This document shows, one piece after another, positions 11,441 through 24,013 of a stretch of DNA of 64,000 nucleotides. The DNA lies in assembly GCA_036971715.1 (NCBI GenBank), contig JAVHJL010000001.1:1364001-1428000 (forward strand). The letters are read 5' to 3'. Positions within the stretch are counted from its first letter, which is position 1. Every line of letters starts with the position of its first letter. Both the position numbers and the translations under genes were made by a program. Source of the stretch: Arthrobotrys musiformis. Lineage: Eukaryota > Ascomycota > Orbiliomycetes > Orbiliales > Orbiliaceae. The notes under the pieces are model-generated. The model saw only the letters and a list, made by a program, of their open reading frames with translations. It had not been told where the DNA came from and did not search any database.

Positions 11441-11964
11441 TCGAGGCGTATAACTTTGATATCTAGATGTAGATATTCACAGTCCTAGATAGTGCTATTT
11501 ATAATATATGTTCCCCCCATACCCCCATACTGAATTTACATAATTCTGCCTTAATCGTGTAAAGGGCGCGGCATTTGCATCGCAGACTGCGAATTGTCCC
11601 CTCGAACAGTGGTGAGTCGGCCTTGGATCCTGTGTCCATCCATAGTAACTATAAAGTCGCGTGTTTTGGTGTTGGAAATTGGACCAGCCAAACCTCAGTC
11701 GACCTCTCAGTCTCGTTCCTCATCCCTCGCGCCTGGTCCCATCCCAATCCCACTCCACCTCGCCAACATCAACCACGACCTTTGGTCCTCCCACCATCGT
11801 CGCGCTAGAAAAGACATCCTTCCAACCATTCATTGGAATCTTCCTGCGCCCGGCTCATCGCCAGCTTCAATCACCAATCGTCTTTCCTTTACCTCAAACC
11901 AACCCTTCCCGCCCTCAAAAAGGCCCTAACGACACCGAAAGCTTCCTCCCCTCTCCCTGCAGCC
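11441..11964. other. Promoter region of CSE1
   Basis: Contains the probable 3' end of the preceding gene and a C/T-rich leader (11700-11960) before the CSE1 start. That leader is typical of fungal 5' untranslated regions. Open frames in it are short overlapping shadows. Confidence 0.45.
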
Positions 11965-14900
11965 ATGGACGAAAACATGAAACAGCTGGCCCAGCTGCTG
12001 GCCAACTCTTTGGATCACTCTCAGAACAAAGAGGGTACGTCCTATCTCCCATTTAGCTCCCATATCACCGTCTCAATGACCGCGAAGTCGAGAAAAAAAA
12101 CTACGAGCTAGGGTGCTATATATGTATGAAATACTAACAAGGATCCTCTCCTGCAGCCGAAAGACAACTGAAGTCCGTAGAGACCACCCCGGGTTTCCCG
12201 TTAATGCTCCTTCGAACCGTCGCCACACCGGAGTTACCGATTAATGTTCGACTGGCTGGCGCACTGTTCTTCAAGAACCTCATCAGACGGAGCTGGACTG
12301 TTAGTTTGACACCCTAGTTCCCTTCGACCGTGATAGCTTCTCAATGCTAACCTCTACGTTGGTTAAAAAACCTTTATAGGATGAAGAAGGAAACCACAAA
12401 TTCGCACCTAGCGATGTTACAGCTATCAAATCCGAGCTCCTGGGGGTTATGATCCAGGTCCCGCCGAATCTACAAGTCCAAATCGGTGAAGCTATTAGCG
12501 TCATCGCGGACAGCGACTTCTACAAGAAGTGGGATACGCTCGTCGTCGTATGTACAACTTGTTCTAGATATGATAGATTTGGATTGCATTGGATTGGATG
12601 CTGATAGAGTGGGGTATCGTAGGAACTTGCATCGAAGCTGGACCCAAACAACCCGTCCGTTACAACCGGCGTCTTGACTGTGGCACACTCTATATTCAAG
12701 CGATGGAGACCGTTATTCCGCTCCGACGAGCTATTCTTGGAGATCATACACGTTCTCGAGCGGTTCGGGGGGCCGTATCTGGAGCTGTTAAAGGTATTTT
12801 ATCCGCCTTTTCCCCCATACCAGTGAAACACCAGAGCTAACGCTATTTTTTAGGCCACGGACGCCCTGATAGAATCGAGCAAATCTGATAAAGCTAAACT
12901 TACAGAACTGTACAAGATGCTGAATCTGCTCGTCAAGATCTTTTTCGACCTTAGTTGCCAAGAACTACCACCAGTTTTTGAAGAAAATCTATCCCATATC
13001 ATGCAACTATTCCACAAATACCTGACAACCTCCAACCCACTGTTGGCGACCTCGGATGAAGAAGAGTCTGGATTGGAAGAATATGTCAAGGCAGGGATCT
13101 GTGAGATCCTAGTCCTGTATATGCAGAAATACGAGGATGTTTTCGGAGCACTCACATCCGACTTTGCGAACGCAACTTGGACCCTTTTGACCACCACAGG
13201 GCTGGAGCCAAAATACGATATCGTAAGTTATTCCCATTTGCCCCGTTTTCAATTATTGCCGTTGCTAACATCGTCACCACAGCTCGTCAGCAAAGCGTTG
13301 AAGTTCCTGACGTCCGTGGCCGGTAACCAAAGACACAAGGACGTATTCAGCAACGCTCTGGACGAAGTTATTCAAAAGATCATAATTCCCAACATGACAC
13401 TACGGAGTATGTATCCTGCCGACAACTTCTTTTATATAATTGTATTTGCTAACATTGTTGCTAGCATCGGATGAGGAGCTATTTGAAGACGATCCCATCG
13501 AGTTCATCAGACGTGACCTGGAGGGATCTGACAGCGACACACGTCGGAGAGCAGCCAATGATTTCCTCCGACAGCTCATGGAGCAGTCAGAACGAGTGGT
13601 CACCGAAACCACAAACAAATACATCCAAGAATTCCTGGCCAAGGGCGACTGGAAGTCGAGAGATACAGCTCTCTACCTGTTCAACTCGATTGCAATCAAG
13701 GGTGTTGTCACACAGTATGGCGTCAACTCTACGAATCTTCTTGTTGATATCATCGGTTTCTTCCAGCAGCATATTGCGCCTGATCTAAGCAAGGCCGATG
13801 TTCACCCGATCATCCGAGTCGATGCTATCAGATATATCTACACCTTCCGAAGCCAGTTCACGAAGGAACAACTTGTTCAGATCATTCCGCTGCTTATCAA
13901 TCACTTGGGCTCATCTGATTACGTTGTTTACACATATTCTTCCATCACCATCGAGAGGATCCTGTACCTCCAAGTCGACAAGAAGCCGCTCTTTACAAAG
14001 GAGGAAATAGGACCCGCCTCTGGTGAATTACTGACCAAGCTCCTTGGTCTTATCACACGAGATGCTCGACCGGAGAAGATCGCAGAAAACGAGTTCTTGA
14101 TGCGCTGCGTGATGAGAATCCTCATCATCTGTAGAGAAGACGCAGCGTCCAATGCAGAGGTCGTCCTCGATAACCTCATCAAGATTACTGTCGAGATCAG
14201 CAAGAACCCCAGCAACCCCAGGTTCAGCCACTACCACTTCGAGGCTCTCGGTGCTTTGATCCGCTTCGTGGGGCCGCTGAACCCAACACACTTCGAAAAC
14301 GCCCTGAGCAGCTCATTCCTGGGGATCTTGCAAGCCGAGGTCTCCGAATTCCTTCCCTACGTCTTCCAGCTCCTCGGATTGCTGCTAGAATGTAACCCTA
14401 AAGCCCCACTTCCAGAACTGTACCAACGCCTCATCGACCCCATCCTCGCCGTCACCCTCTGGGAGACCCGCGGAAACATCCCGGCTCTGGTCAGACTTCT
14501 GAATGCGATCTGTGCCCGTGAAAGCGAACACATCCTCAAGAACCAAAAAGTCGTTCCAATCTTCGGTATCTTCCAGAAACTTCTTTCCGTCAAATCCACC
14601 GAAGCGTCCGCATTCGATCTCCTCGACGGCTTAGCCACGAACTTCCCCACCACCGCGCTAAACCCCTACATCGGCCAAGTATTCAACCTCATCATGATCA
14701 GACTCACAGGCTCCCGAACAGAGATCCTAACATCCCGGTTTACAAAATTCTTCTACGCCCTCGCTTCCCGCGTGGATGACGGTATGGGACCGGACTGGGC
14801 CATCACCGCAGTCGACAGCGTGCAGGCCAAAGTCTTCGGCGAGCTCTACAAAGCCTTCATAATCCCCGCCACGCAAAAGCTAACCAAATTCCTCGACCGC

Positions 14901-15266
14901 AAAACCGCAGTCGTAGGACTGACAAAGATCGTGACGGCCTCTAAAATCGCAGCCACGGGCGGGGAATACTCGAATATGTGGGTGGGCAGCATGAATGCCC
15001 TCCTAAAACTTCTGGAAGTCCCGCCTACGCCTGGTGAAAGCGGGGGTGGGTACGATCAAACCACCGAGGCGGATTTGGATGATGTTTCCTTCAGCGTTAG
15101 TTTTGCGACGTTGAATACGGCGAGGAAACCGGTTCTTGATCCGTTCGCTGAGATTGTGGATGTGAGGAAGTGGGTTGGCGGGGAGGTTAAGAGGAGTCAG
15201 GCCTACCAGCAGAGGAATTCGGAGCTCGGGGCGGAGATTAGGGCGGTTTTGGACGGGTATGCTTGA
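11965..15266 (+). CDS. CSE1: Importin-alpha re-exporter CSE1 (exportin-2/CAS)
   Basis: Karyopherin-beta that returns importin-alpha to the cytoplasm with RanGTP. Seven exons: 11965-12034, 12157-12299, 12380-12547, 12623-12793, 12854-13222, 13283-13406 and 13465-15266. All phases agree and give 948 residues, the usual family length of about 960. The N-terminus has the importin-beta N-terminal repeat (AERQLKSVE, then INVRLAGALFFKNLIRRSW, residues about 24-71). Strongly diagnostic is ELFEDDPIEFIRRDLEGSD, nearly identical in yeast Cse1. The remainder is HEAT-repeat solenoid, ending near DPFAEIVDVRKWVGGEVKR. The long last exon carries two thirds of the protein. Start codon chosen because MDENMKQLAQLL aligns with the family N-terminus. 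Confidence 0.96.
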
Positions 15267-16752
15267 ATGCTGTCGGATAGATAAAAAGAACGATACCTTG
15301 ATCTATTAGTGTTTACCCCCCCCTTCCAACATGATTTTGAAAAAAAGCCAATTGTAGCATTCCCGGTGATATTTTTCTCCGGCCTTCCCTTTTTTTACTT
15401 TTTTGTCAGTGGATAGAAATGAGCAAAACTACGCCTCCATCTTCATGTCAACTTGTTTTATATCTTTGAAAAGTACTTTAGGTATATATACCGTGCACCC
15501 TTCCCACCAGACTCTATCGCAAATCTAGACACAATATATATCTCCAACCCCCCATCTTGATACCCCCCCGCAAATCCACAGAACCGAACTCAGTACCCTA
15601 CCATCTACCGGCAGTACCCAGAGTAGATATAACTGTATAACCTCAAATTGAAATTTCCATAATTGTTTACCAATATATATATATATATAAAGAGCAGCGA
15701 TTTCTTATGCCGATATACCCCCCCCACTTCCCTTTCTCAACATGCTCCCACCGCAGGTTATCAAATCGTCCGCATTGTACCCCCAAACCCAACCCCATAG
15801 AAATAAAAGTCGTAAACCATAGCCAAAAGAACCTCAATTGACCAAAAAGAGAGCGTAACAGCAAAAGAACACCTATCCGTCTCGCAACCCCCCATCAAAC
15901 CCAAATTTCACCAAATATCGAAAACCAATACCCACAATATCAACCCTCACACCAATCCCCGGTACACCCATCGCGAGCAAAAAAGTAATGCTAAATAATG
16001 ATAATAAACCTTTGATTTTTTTTCTTAAATATCACAACCTGAATGCCCTATAAAAGTAAGGATATGAAAAAAATAATGGTAAAAGAAATTCAAGCAAAAA
16101 AGAAGAAAACACCACATCATGATCATGAGCGTACAATCAATAAATAATAATAATAAAACAAAAATACCGAATGAAAAAAATGTTGAATGAAAAAGTGTGT
16201 GCGTTTAAGACCGAGGAAGACTTTAGAAAATAAAGAGAAAAAGAAAAAGGTATGACGAAATACAAAGTGATAATGTTCCAAGTAAATACAGTGAAGGGAA
16301 AGAAGATCTCAAAAAGAGAAGAGAAGGGAAGAACTGGAAAGGGAGGGGGACATTAAGGGAAAATGACGGAGGCAGCTCCATCCAACAAAAAGAACATCCC
16401 GCAAAAACAATGCTGACGAATTTTTCGAGTAGTGTACGTAGTAGCCTCTGTTTTTCTAGTCCAGGCAGTGCAGTCAACCAAGCAAGGAGTGGGGAATAAA
16501 TAAAACACTGGGATAAGGGTAAGCAAAAAAGAAGAAAAAAACATGATGAAGAATAAATCAAGATCAGCTTCAGCGCTAAGGAAGAAATATCAAAATCCTT
16601 TGTTATGATGATGGGGTATTAACGGCTCCTATTGCGGAAAAAGTCGCAGTAGAAGTAATGCCATGCAAACCAGAATGCAAAAGTGCAATGTGAATTTATT
16701 CGTAGATACTAATAGGGGAGAGTTATCCGCAAAGACGATATTACTGGCATCT
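15267..16752. other. Convergent intergenic region CSE1 / PUF3
   Basis: About 1.5 kb of 3' flanking DNA for two convergent genes. It contains homopolymeric C and A tracts, an AT dinucleotide run near 15675-15690, and purine-rich DNA at 16060-16560. No gene is supportable. The long A-rich stretches probably include the PUF3 3' untranslated region, read as T-rich on its sense strand. Confidence 0.5.
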
Positions 16753-19700
16753 TTATTTGTCTGGTGGGGAGCTGTTGATTGTATCTTGTTCGGAAGGGTG
16801 GAATGAAGCCGAAGAAGAAGCCTCTGATGTGGCAGGGACGGGAAGCGCCGCAACAGCTGAGTGGGTTGGCGGTGACGCAGCTCCAGAGGAAGGGGAAGAA
16901 CTGGCAATCATTTTCTCGATCTAGGGGAGATGTGTTAAATGAGGTTTTTTGGAGCACAATGATGAATAGACTTACGGCATTGAGTTGCTTCCCATAACTG
17001 AACCGCTTGAGATTTGCCAATTGAGGTTTAATAGCCTCAATGAGTGTGTCCCTATCCTCCTCATCTAGAAGGAATAGCAATTTCTCTGTTTCGAAGTTAG
17101 AAATGGTTATAGACCCAACGATGACCGAGTATAAACTTACGAATAACATAGTTTCCGTATTGGTCCTTCATGAGAGTTTGCAGAGGTGGTGGGCCATCGG
17201 CACTCTTAGGGGTTGTAATTGTACCCAACATCTCCTTTCTTTGTTTCTCATTTCCGTACTGAATACTCTTCTCAACGACATTGGAAGCAAATTTGTGTCT
17301 AGTAGAGTTAATTAGCACCGTTTTTATTGTATCATGAAGGGCTATGGTGTCGCCTTACTTGGAGAACTGAATAACATGCTGAGCGACAACATGGATGATC
17401 TTAGCTCGGTCATCTGGCTTCCCGTGTTCGATGACATGTTGAGTGACCTAAGAAAATGCGTTAGCTCTGCAAAACATCGCGCAAATGGAAGGGAGTAACC
17501 GGTGTGCATACATAGTTGCCATACTGGTCTTGGATCAAAGCATAAAGGCACATATTGAGTTCTTGCAAGATCGAGGATTGAGCAGGCTCATCACAATGTT
17601 CGAGCATACGCTGGATGACACGACAACCGTATGGGTGAGTAGCTAGACTTTGCACCTGGCCCTTAAAGGCTTTCAAGATAAAGTCGATATGTTGGGCTGG
17701 AACTCTTTCTATGGCCTTCTGGACAACGTGGTTGCCGTTCTGATCTTTCACACACTTGAGGACATTGCCGTCAATCTCCTTGATCAATGTTGCCTGCTGC
17801 TCGGTCAAGACATGCTCAAGGGCCTACCGAATTGTTAGCAAAAAAGTGTTCAGTGTCAATGACCTGTTCTGGCGCATTTGCTTTACCTTTTGAACCACTC
17901 TGCATCCGTACATCTGCAAAGACAGCTTAAGCACATGCCCTTCCATTTGCTTCGCCAACATAGCCTTTTGAAGTTGGTTTCCATGCTCAAAGAATTTCTG
18001 AATGACATAGTTTCCAAAGACATCGGTCATCAGTTGGAGGGCATTTGGTCGAATCTCGGAGAAGATGACATCCTTTTCATCCGAAGTGGCTGTTTCAAGC
18101 TTCTGCTGAATGAATCGGGAGCCGTGTTGATCACCACTGAATTCAACAACATGATTGTAGATGTCCTACCAGTAAATATGTTAGTACTTACTTTGACTGT
18201 CTATTTTGACGCCATCAAACAAACCTTAAGCTCGTATCGTTTTGTTTTTGAATTCTTTCGGAAATCCTCTAGCAACATGCTTCTCAGATTCAGTTCCTCA
18301 CCGCGTCGTGGCTGAGTCGCTAGGGATGCCGTGTTTGTGCTCATCGGAGACCCTGGGTATGACATCCTCGTGAATGGAGAAGCGGTACCAGAGTCAAATA
18401 CAGACTGCGCAAACGGCTGGTAGAACTGTTGACCGCCATTGTCTCTCGCACCAGCACTTCCAAAATTCTGATATCTAGTTAGAATATAGCTATAAGGAAA
18501 TTGTTTAGGGATTTGACTTACGACGCTGTTGTGCCGGGCGGAGACGTGGGCAGGAGCAGGTTCATGGGAGAAAAATGCACCTGAAATGCTTCGACGATAG
18601 CCGTTGTTCGCGATGTCCCCCGAGCCAGGGAAGTTGTTCCCAAACTGAGGTGCAATCCTGTACTCTTGGAAGCCCTCTGTAATCCTGGTTAGCGAGGGGG
18701 GAAAGACACTGGTAGTCGCTTGGGGATATCATATTCTTACCAGGCTGCGACTGTTCAGATCGGTTCCAAGGCGAGTACGACGAAGCTCCACCCCTCTGGC
18801 TGACCTCATTTCGAGGGAATGTATATTCACTGAGCCGGGGGTATGGATTTTGTTGAACTGGCGCTTGGGCATATGTAAAGAGGCTGCGTCGACGCTCAGG
18901 AACGAACGGGTCTTGTCCTTCATCGATAGATAGATGGCGAAATGCGGCGAGGTTGTCACTATCGTGTTGCTGGGGAGTCGCAAAATCCTCGAATCTCGAT
19001 CGTGACTGTTGTGATTGGTGGCCAACAGGATTCGGCATCATACTATAGTTACCGAAGGCGTCCTTTTCGGTCGTTTCGTACGGGGAAATCGAGTGGTTTC
19101 GCTGGCGAGGGGGCAAGCTTTCGCTTCTATCGACGTTGCTACCAAGACTGGCCAAACTCATCATATCCAAAGCATGAGAGGTCGACATGACGCGGCCACG
19201 TTGTGTATCAGGTTCTAGTCCACCAAACATCGGGTGAAGGCGTCTGTCGTCGTCGAAAACTGACTGTCCAACAGATTTGAAACGTTGGTGTTTGCCGAAT
19301 GCCTTTCTCCCATCGGTGGACCTTCCTCGCCCACTGCTGTCGTTGCTTTCCAGGGACTCCGAGACTCGAGCGTTGTCCAGAAGTGACGATGAGGTTCCAG
19401 TGAAAGATGTACTGAAGAAAGGCGATGGACTACCCTGGCGACTACGATTCTCTGGGTGGCTGCCGTTGGCTCCTTCGTGGAATCTGGCGGGAGATCTGGA
19501 TGCGTGGTGGTTTATAGTCTTGGTACCAGGGGACGTTCCTCCCACCCAGTTCGCCTTTGGGACAGGCCAATTGTCGTATTCTCCTCCCAGAGCTGATGAT
19601 CCAGTCTTCCCTTCCACATGGTCGTCTACCAGCAAGTTAGCATCGCTCGTTCGGCCACCCGTTCCAGCATCCCAAGTCGACATACCCTGAGGCATCTGCG

Positions 19701-19929
19701 GAACAAGACTTCGCTTTCCCCAAATATCCCAACTCGACCCATTACCAAGGCTTTGACTGAGAGATGAATTCTGTGGTGCCGATAGGTCATCGCCGTTCGC
19801 AGGGTTCATCGTGTTCTTTGCATCTCCCAACCGACCGTTTCGGTTCTGCAGCTCCCGTCCGATTAGTGATCCAGCCTGTTGGCCAGAGAATGCTTGGGAA
19901 CCTACAGGAGTTCCAGTTGAGGTCGCCAT
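16753..19929 (-). CDS. PUF3: Pumilio-family RNA-binding protein, Puf3-like
   Basis: Sequence-specific mRNA 3'-UTR binding protein that controls stability and translation, in yeasts mainly of nuclear-encoded mitochondrial messages. Nine exons: 19929-18741, 18676-18522, 18467-18225, 18165-17887, 17823-17512, 17447-17359, 17298-17141, 17085-16976 and 16920-16753. They join in frame to 900 residues. Residues 1-505 are Ser/Gln/Asn-rich and disordered. The Pumilio homology domain spans about 510-855. Typical repeat cores are DQHGSRFIQQKLE, DVFGNYVIQKFFEHG, QMYGCRVVQK, DQNGNHVVQKAIE, HPYGCRVIQRMLEHC, DQYGNYVTQHVIEHG, HKFASNVVEKSIQYG and DQYGNYVIQKLL. That order and the KHKFASNVVEKS signature match Puf3. 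A short Ser/Pro/Ala tail follows. Confidence 0.9.
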
Positions 19930-21108
19930 TTGAGATTTGATGATGGTGACGATAGAGGTTTGTTTGTTCGTTTATGTACCGTTTGCGAGTGTGTCGAGAC
20001 GACCAGATGATGTTGTTGAAAAAAGGAAAAGCTGAAGGAAAAAATGGACTACGGAAGATACGTTCAATCGGTGCGAGCAAGCGTTCGTGTCAAGCCCAGA
20101 GCGGGCAGCGAGAGGTTAAGATGACAACTATGGACGGATGGCGGTGCTGTTAGTTACGATGACGATGCTTGACAAAAGACGGTTTGACAAGATGACAGAT
20201 TGACCGATAGAGAGAGAAGAGGCGATCGCGTACCAACAGTCGGCTGAGCTGAGCTGAAGCCAAAACGACGGGGTCAATTATGCAGATAAAACTACTACAC
20301 AGCGTATTATTGCTGTCGGGGTCTGCACCCCAGAACTCTGAAACAATGCTAACTGGTCCCGAACAGTGCTAGCTGGTCGCGTGCCGTACGTGCTATGCTA
20401 AGAACGGACCGACTTTTGGAGGTTTCGAAGGACGCTTGAGCAGAAATCTCAGCTTCCCCGGCGAATGGCGTGTGTGAGGAAAGTAAGCAGGCAAGTAAGT
20501 AAGGAAGTGAGTGAGTATATGTTGAGAAGGGAAGAAAGGAGGTCTGATGTGGTCTGGTCTGGTCTGGTCCGGTCAAGTTGTTTGCAGAAAGAGACGGGCC
20601 CCTGGATAGATAAAACAAGCGTCGACGAGGCTAATTCCTACGGCCAACTAGGGTTCAACAGACGGCAAACAGGTCGACTACAGGGGTCGGGCGGGAAGTT
20701 GGCGAGAGGATGTTCCAGAACCTGGGTGTCGAGTTTGCAAAGGGAACTCTTGTCACCGGTAATGTCCTTTCCCGTCGATGGGCAGCGTCCTCTGACAATC
20801 TGGTACGTGTCACAGAACTGTCGGGAATCGCAGTTCAGATCGTTTTCGGTAACGTCCGTGTTTGTGTAGCCGTTCGAGGCGTTACGAGTCTGTCGATTGC
20901 GCAAAGGCAAAAACGAGAGGGAGGGAATCTGATTGTTGGTGCGGTGCGGTGCGGGTTTGGGATGAGAAATAATGTTGGGAGCGGAGATTGGCGACTCGAT
21001 TTGTGATCCTGCCACAGTCAGGGCCGCTGGGAGGTTTTTTTTATTTTTTTATTTTATTTTTTATTTTAGTTCTCCTCTGTCTTCCTTTCTTTCCGGGGAG
21101 GGTGATGG

Positions 21109-21180
21109 GAAGATGAAGATGAAGATGAAGTTGAGGCTGAAGTTGAAGTTGAAGTTGGAGGTGAAGATGAAGACGAAGAT
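21109..21180 (-). repeat. Sense-oriented CTTCAA/CTTCAT repeat upstream of PUF3
   Basis: On the plus strand this reads as imperfect tandem GAAGAT / GAAGTT units. On the minus strand, the coding strand of PUF3, it is CTTCAA/CTTCAT. The same unit in the same sense orientation precedes two other genes (41146-41214 and 61892-61920). Confidence 0.7.
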
Positions 21181-21628
21181 AGGGGAGGAACTTTTGATCG
21201 AAGATGACAGCTGACTGAGCCCTTGCTATATACTTATATAATATATATATAAGCACTTGGTATGTATATATATGTACAGGATATATATATCGGTGGCTGG
21301 CGAGGTTGAGTCCGAGCTTACGGGAGCTAGAAGAGCGATGCTTTGGTGATGATGTCGAGAGGAAGATGGCGATGGTGATGACGATGGTGCTGCTCTGCTG
21401 CCAATGGAGGGGAGGATTCGAGGTTGGAGATGTTGTTGGAGAGGAAGTGTAGGGGTGTAGCTCGCTTATGAGTCTTCGAGCGGTTCAAAAGGGCAGTTGG
21501 GTTCACTTCACCTCCAAAGCTGGCGGCCTCGCGTGGACGAACAAACAGTATTGATACACTCAGATATCGGATATCAGATCGAGTCCTGATCCTTCCACCA
21601 GTTATCGATATCACTATCTCCTGCTATC

Positions 21629-21651
21629 CACTTCACTTCACTTCACTTCAC
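21629..21651. repeat. CTTCA pentanucleotide repeat
   Basis: Four to five tandem copies of CTTCA, in non-coding DNA upstream of PUF3. Confidence 0.7.
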
Positions 21652-21770
21652 CAGACTGACTGACTGACGGCCAGTAACAGTTAGCTGAGGACTCGACTGG
21701 ATCAAAACACCGATGCAAACCGTGCACCGTCCAAAAGACAAAGACGAACACGACCACAGATGACCAATAA

Positions 21771-21804
21771 TGAACGAACGAATGAATGACTGACTGACTG
21801 ACTG
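21771..21804. repeat. Compound tetranucleotide repeat (GAAC/GAAT/GACT)
   Basis: Adjacent short runs of GAAC, GAAT and GACT units that differ by one base from each other, suggesting slippage plus point change. Non-coding. Confidence 0.6.
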
Positions 21805-23683
21805 CACTTGAAAGAAAAGAAAGCAAAGAAAGCAATCGAAAGGAAGGAGGGAAAGAAAGAATGTGACAAAGCTAAGAAGCAGAGGCTCCTTGGTTTGATT
21901 GAGTTCACGGGAACTGACGGCAGCGGCGCAACATCCAACCACGGGATGGTAGCACAAACTCGAAGAAAAAGAGGGAGGGAATAATAACAAGGACGAAGAA
22001 GCTGGGGAGATGTTAGGCTGTCTGTCTAGTCTGGTGCTCGGAATGTGCATTCAGAGGTAAGAGGATCGCAGACGGCCGTTTTGAAAAAGAAAAGAAAAGC
22101 AAGCTCGATACGTGAATGATATCGGGACTAGTGTCATGAACCCACTCTTGCCTCTTGCATGAAATAAAAAGCGAAATGGCCAACCATCAGAGACGGGGGG
22201 AAAGAGTATTGGCGTCGATGGAGGCCGGAAGGTCTTTCTCAAAATGAAAGCTGGGGGAGACAAGAAACTTGGGCAGTCGAGCTCTTAGGCCTTTGAATCT
22301 GGAAAGCAAGCAAGGAAGGAAGCAATCAAATCAAATCGATCAAGCAAGCAAGCATCAGATCGAAGTTGGGCGCCAGGGGTACATGTGGGTATATTGCGGA
22401 TCTTGACACTTGCTTCCAACCTCAAACGACCTCTCCCATTCTGCTGCTGCAGCACCATATGTATGGGAAACTCATACAACAGATATATCCATTACTCACC
22501 GGAAAACTATTTCGACCTTCGGACGATACGCGGTTGCCTTCGGAGATGACGTTTTAAGGCGGCAGTTCTTTGCAATTGCTTGGTCCAAGGAGGAGGAGGA
22601 GAAGTCGGCTACTGAATGACTACTAGATGTTGCTGACGAAACCACTGACAATTCGAGAATAGCCACCACCAGCGTCGTCGACCAAGTATATACTTAAATG
22701 ACTACTAACTTTTTCCAACCGCTCGAATCCTAATTCTGATCGTTTGCGTGAGAATTTGAGAGGGGAGTTTTTCAAAGCTCAAGCTTCCAGTCCGTCTGAA
22801 CGTCCGAGAAAGAGCCAAACCAACGTTACAGCCAGGGGGGAGTTTAAGACGGTCGAGCCTGCAGCTAGCTGCGGGGGAAACTTCGAAAGTCCACAAATAA
22901 AAATATATAAAAAAAAAAGAACCAGAAAAAATATGTACAAGTTGAAGGGAGACGATAACGAGACGATGTTGACGGAGAGGATGAAAGAAACAAAGATCCT
23001 CTTCGAGTGCCGTGGAATGAATTGTTATTACTTATTGCTCTCCCTTGACCTCTACTTTTACCCAGAGCACAGATGTTTTGGGGGGGGCGCACGCAGGCAA
23101 GTATGTGGCCAGGCTGCCTGAATGAACACGCGCATGCACCGTTTGTATCAGAGGTTGAAAGCGGTGAGCATGAGGGCACCCCGGGCAATCTCTGCTTGAA
23201 ACATGCACAGGATAGGCGGAATGACCAGATATAACATTTTACTTACATTTTTACTTCCCAGAAGAGGGACATTAGCTGTCAGATACGATCTGTGGCCTCG
23301 GTCCTCCGCAGCGTGGCCTAATTTAAACAATTAATTGCCTAAGCTCTGAACGTTTGCGAACGAACTCTGGCTCTGGGATTCGGATATCAATTGATGCCAA
23401 CTGGCCTGCTCCTAGTAGCTTAGGCTAGTTACCTAGCACAGCTGCTGCACGAGGCACAAGACCAAATTTTAAACCGTCTATTTGCAATTGTAATTGCGTG
23501 ATGGTAAAGTGTAATACTTATATTAACTCGGGGCCTCTCTCTCCCTCGCTCTCTCCTCCTCGAGCTCACTGTAATACTCTATGTCCACTGGTCGGCTCTA
23601 ACACTGCCGGTAAAATATACCATATCACAAGGGCACCTGCTGTGCTCCGGTGGCAGTTTTTAACCCATACTCGAACGCTCCCG

Positions 23684-23707
23684 CATGGTACCTACGTCCG
23701 TACCATG
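23684..23707. repeat. Short perfect inverted repeat
   Basis: Arms CATGGTAC and GTACCATG flank an 8-nt spacer. It lies in non-coding AT-rich DNA. It could be chance or a small cruciform or binding site. Confidence 0.35.
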
Positions 23708-23784
23708 AAGTTTCTGCCGACGAAGAGGTTAGCGACGGGACCGGTAGAAGTCCTAGGATGCTGATAGGGTGCCGTGCCCTGATA

Positions 23785-24012
23785 TCACGATAAACTATAG
23801 CACAATGTGTACCTCCAATACTTCAGATCCCAATCCCAAAACTCTAGCTGGATAGCCTGAGTGGAATTACCCCTGTTAGTAGCCTCTTTGGAGCCCTGTT
23901 CGGTGTACAGACCGAATTTGCCATCTCGGTATTTGCTCAGACCCCGTCGATGCAATGACAAGATGGTCTTTTTTTCCTTGTGGCCGCACAAAGCGAAGAT
24001 TTGTGCAACCAG
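23785..24012 (-). other. Unassigned open stretch, possible exon
   Basis: A minus-strand frame of about 75 codons reads like a real protein segment (ALCGHKEKKTILSLHRRG, YRDGKFGLYTEQ, IQLEFWDWDLKYWR) with balanced composition, unlike neighbouring spurious frames. Directly upstream in phase is a hydrophobic stretch (GIGVVVLVFFFLSDG), but joining the two needs a 28-bp intron, far shorter than others in this window. No family is recognised. It may be an exon of an unresolved gene, a gene remnant or chance. Confidence 0.2.
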
Positions 24013-24013
24013 T

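Larger units (their letters stand above)
19930..23516. other. Long upstream region of PUF3
   Basis: About 3.6 kb with no supportable gene. On the PUF3 sense strand much of it is C/T-rich, as in long fungal 5' leaders, with several microsatellites (21109-21180, 21629-21651, 21771-21804). AT-rich blocks occur at 21030-21070 and 21230-21290. A large regulatory region and leader for PUF3 is the simplest explanation. A promoter of an unseen small gene cannot be excluded. Confidence 0.45.
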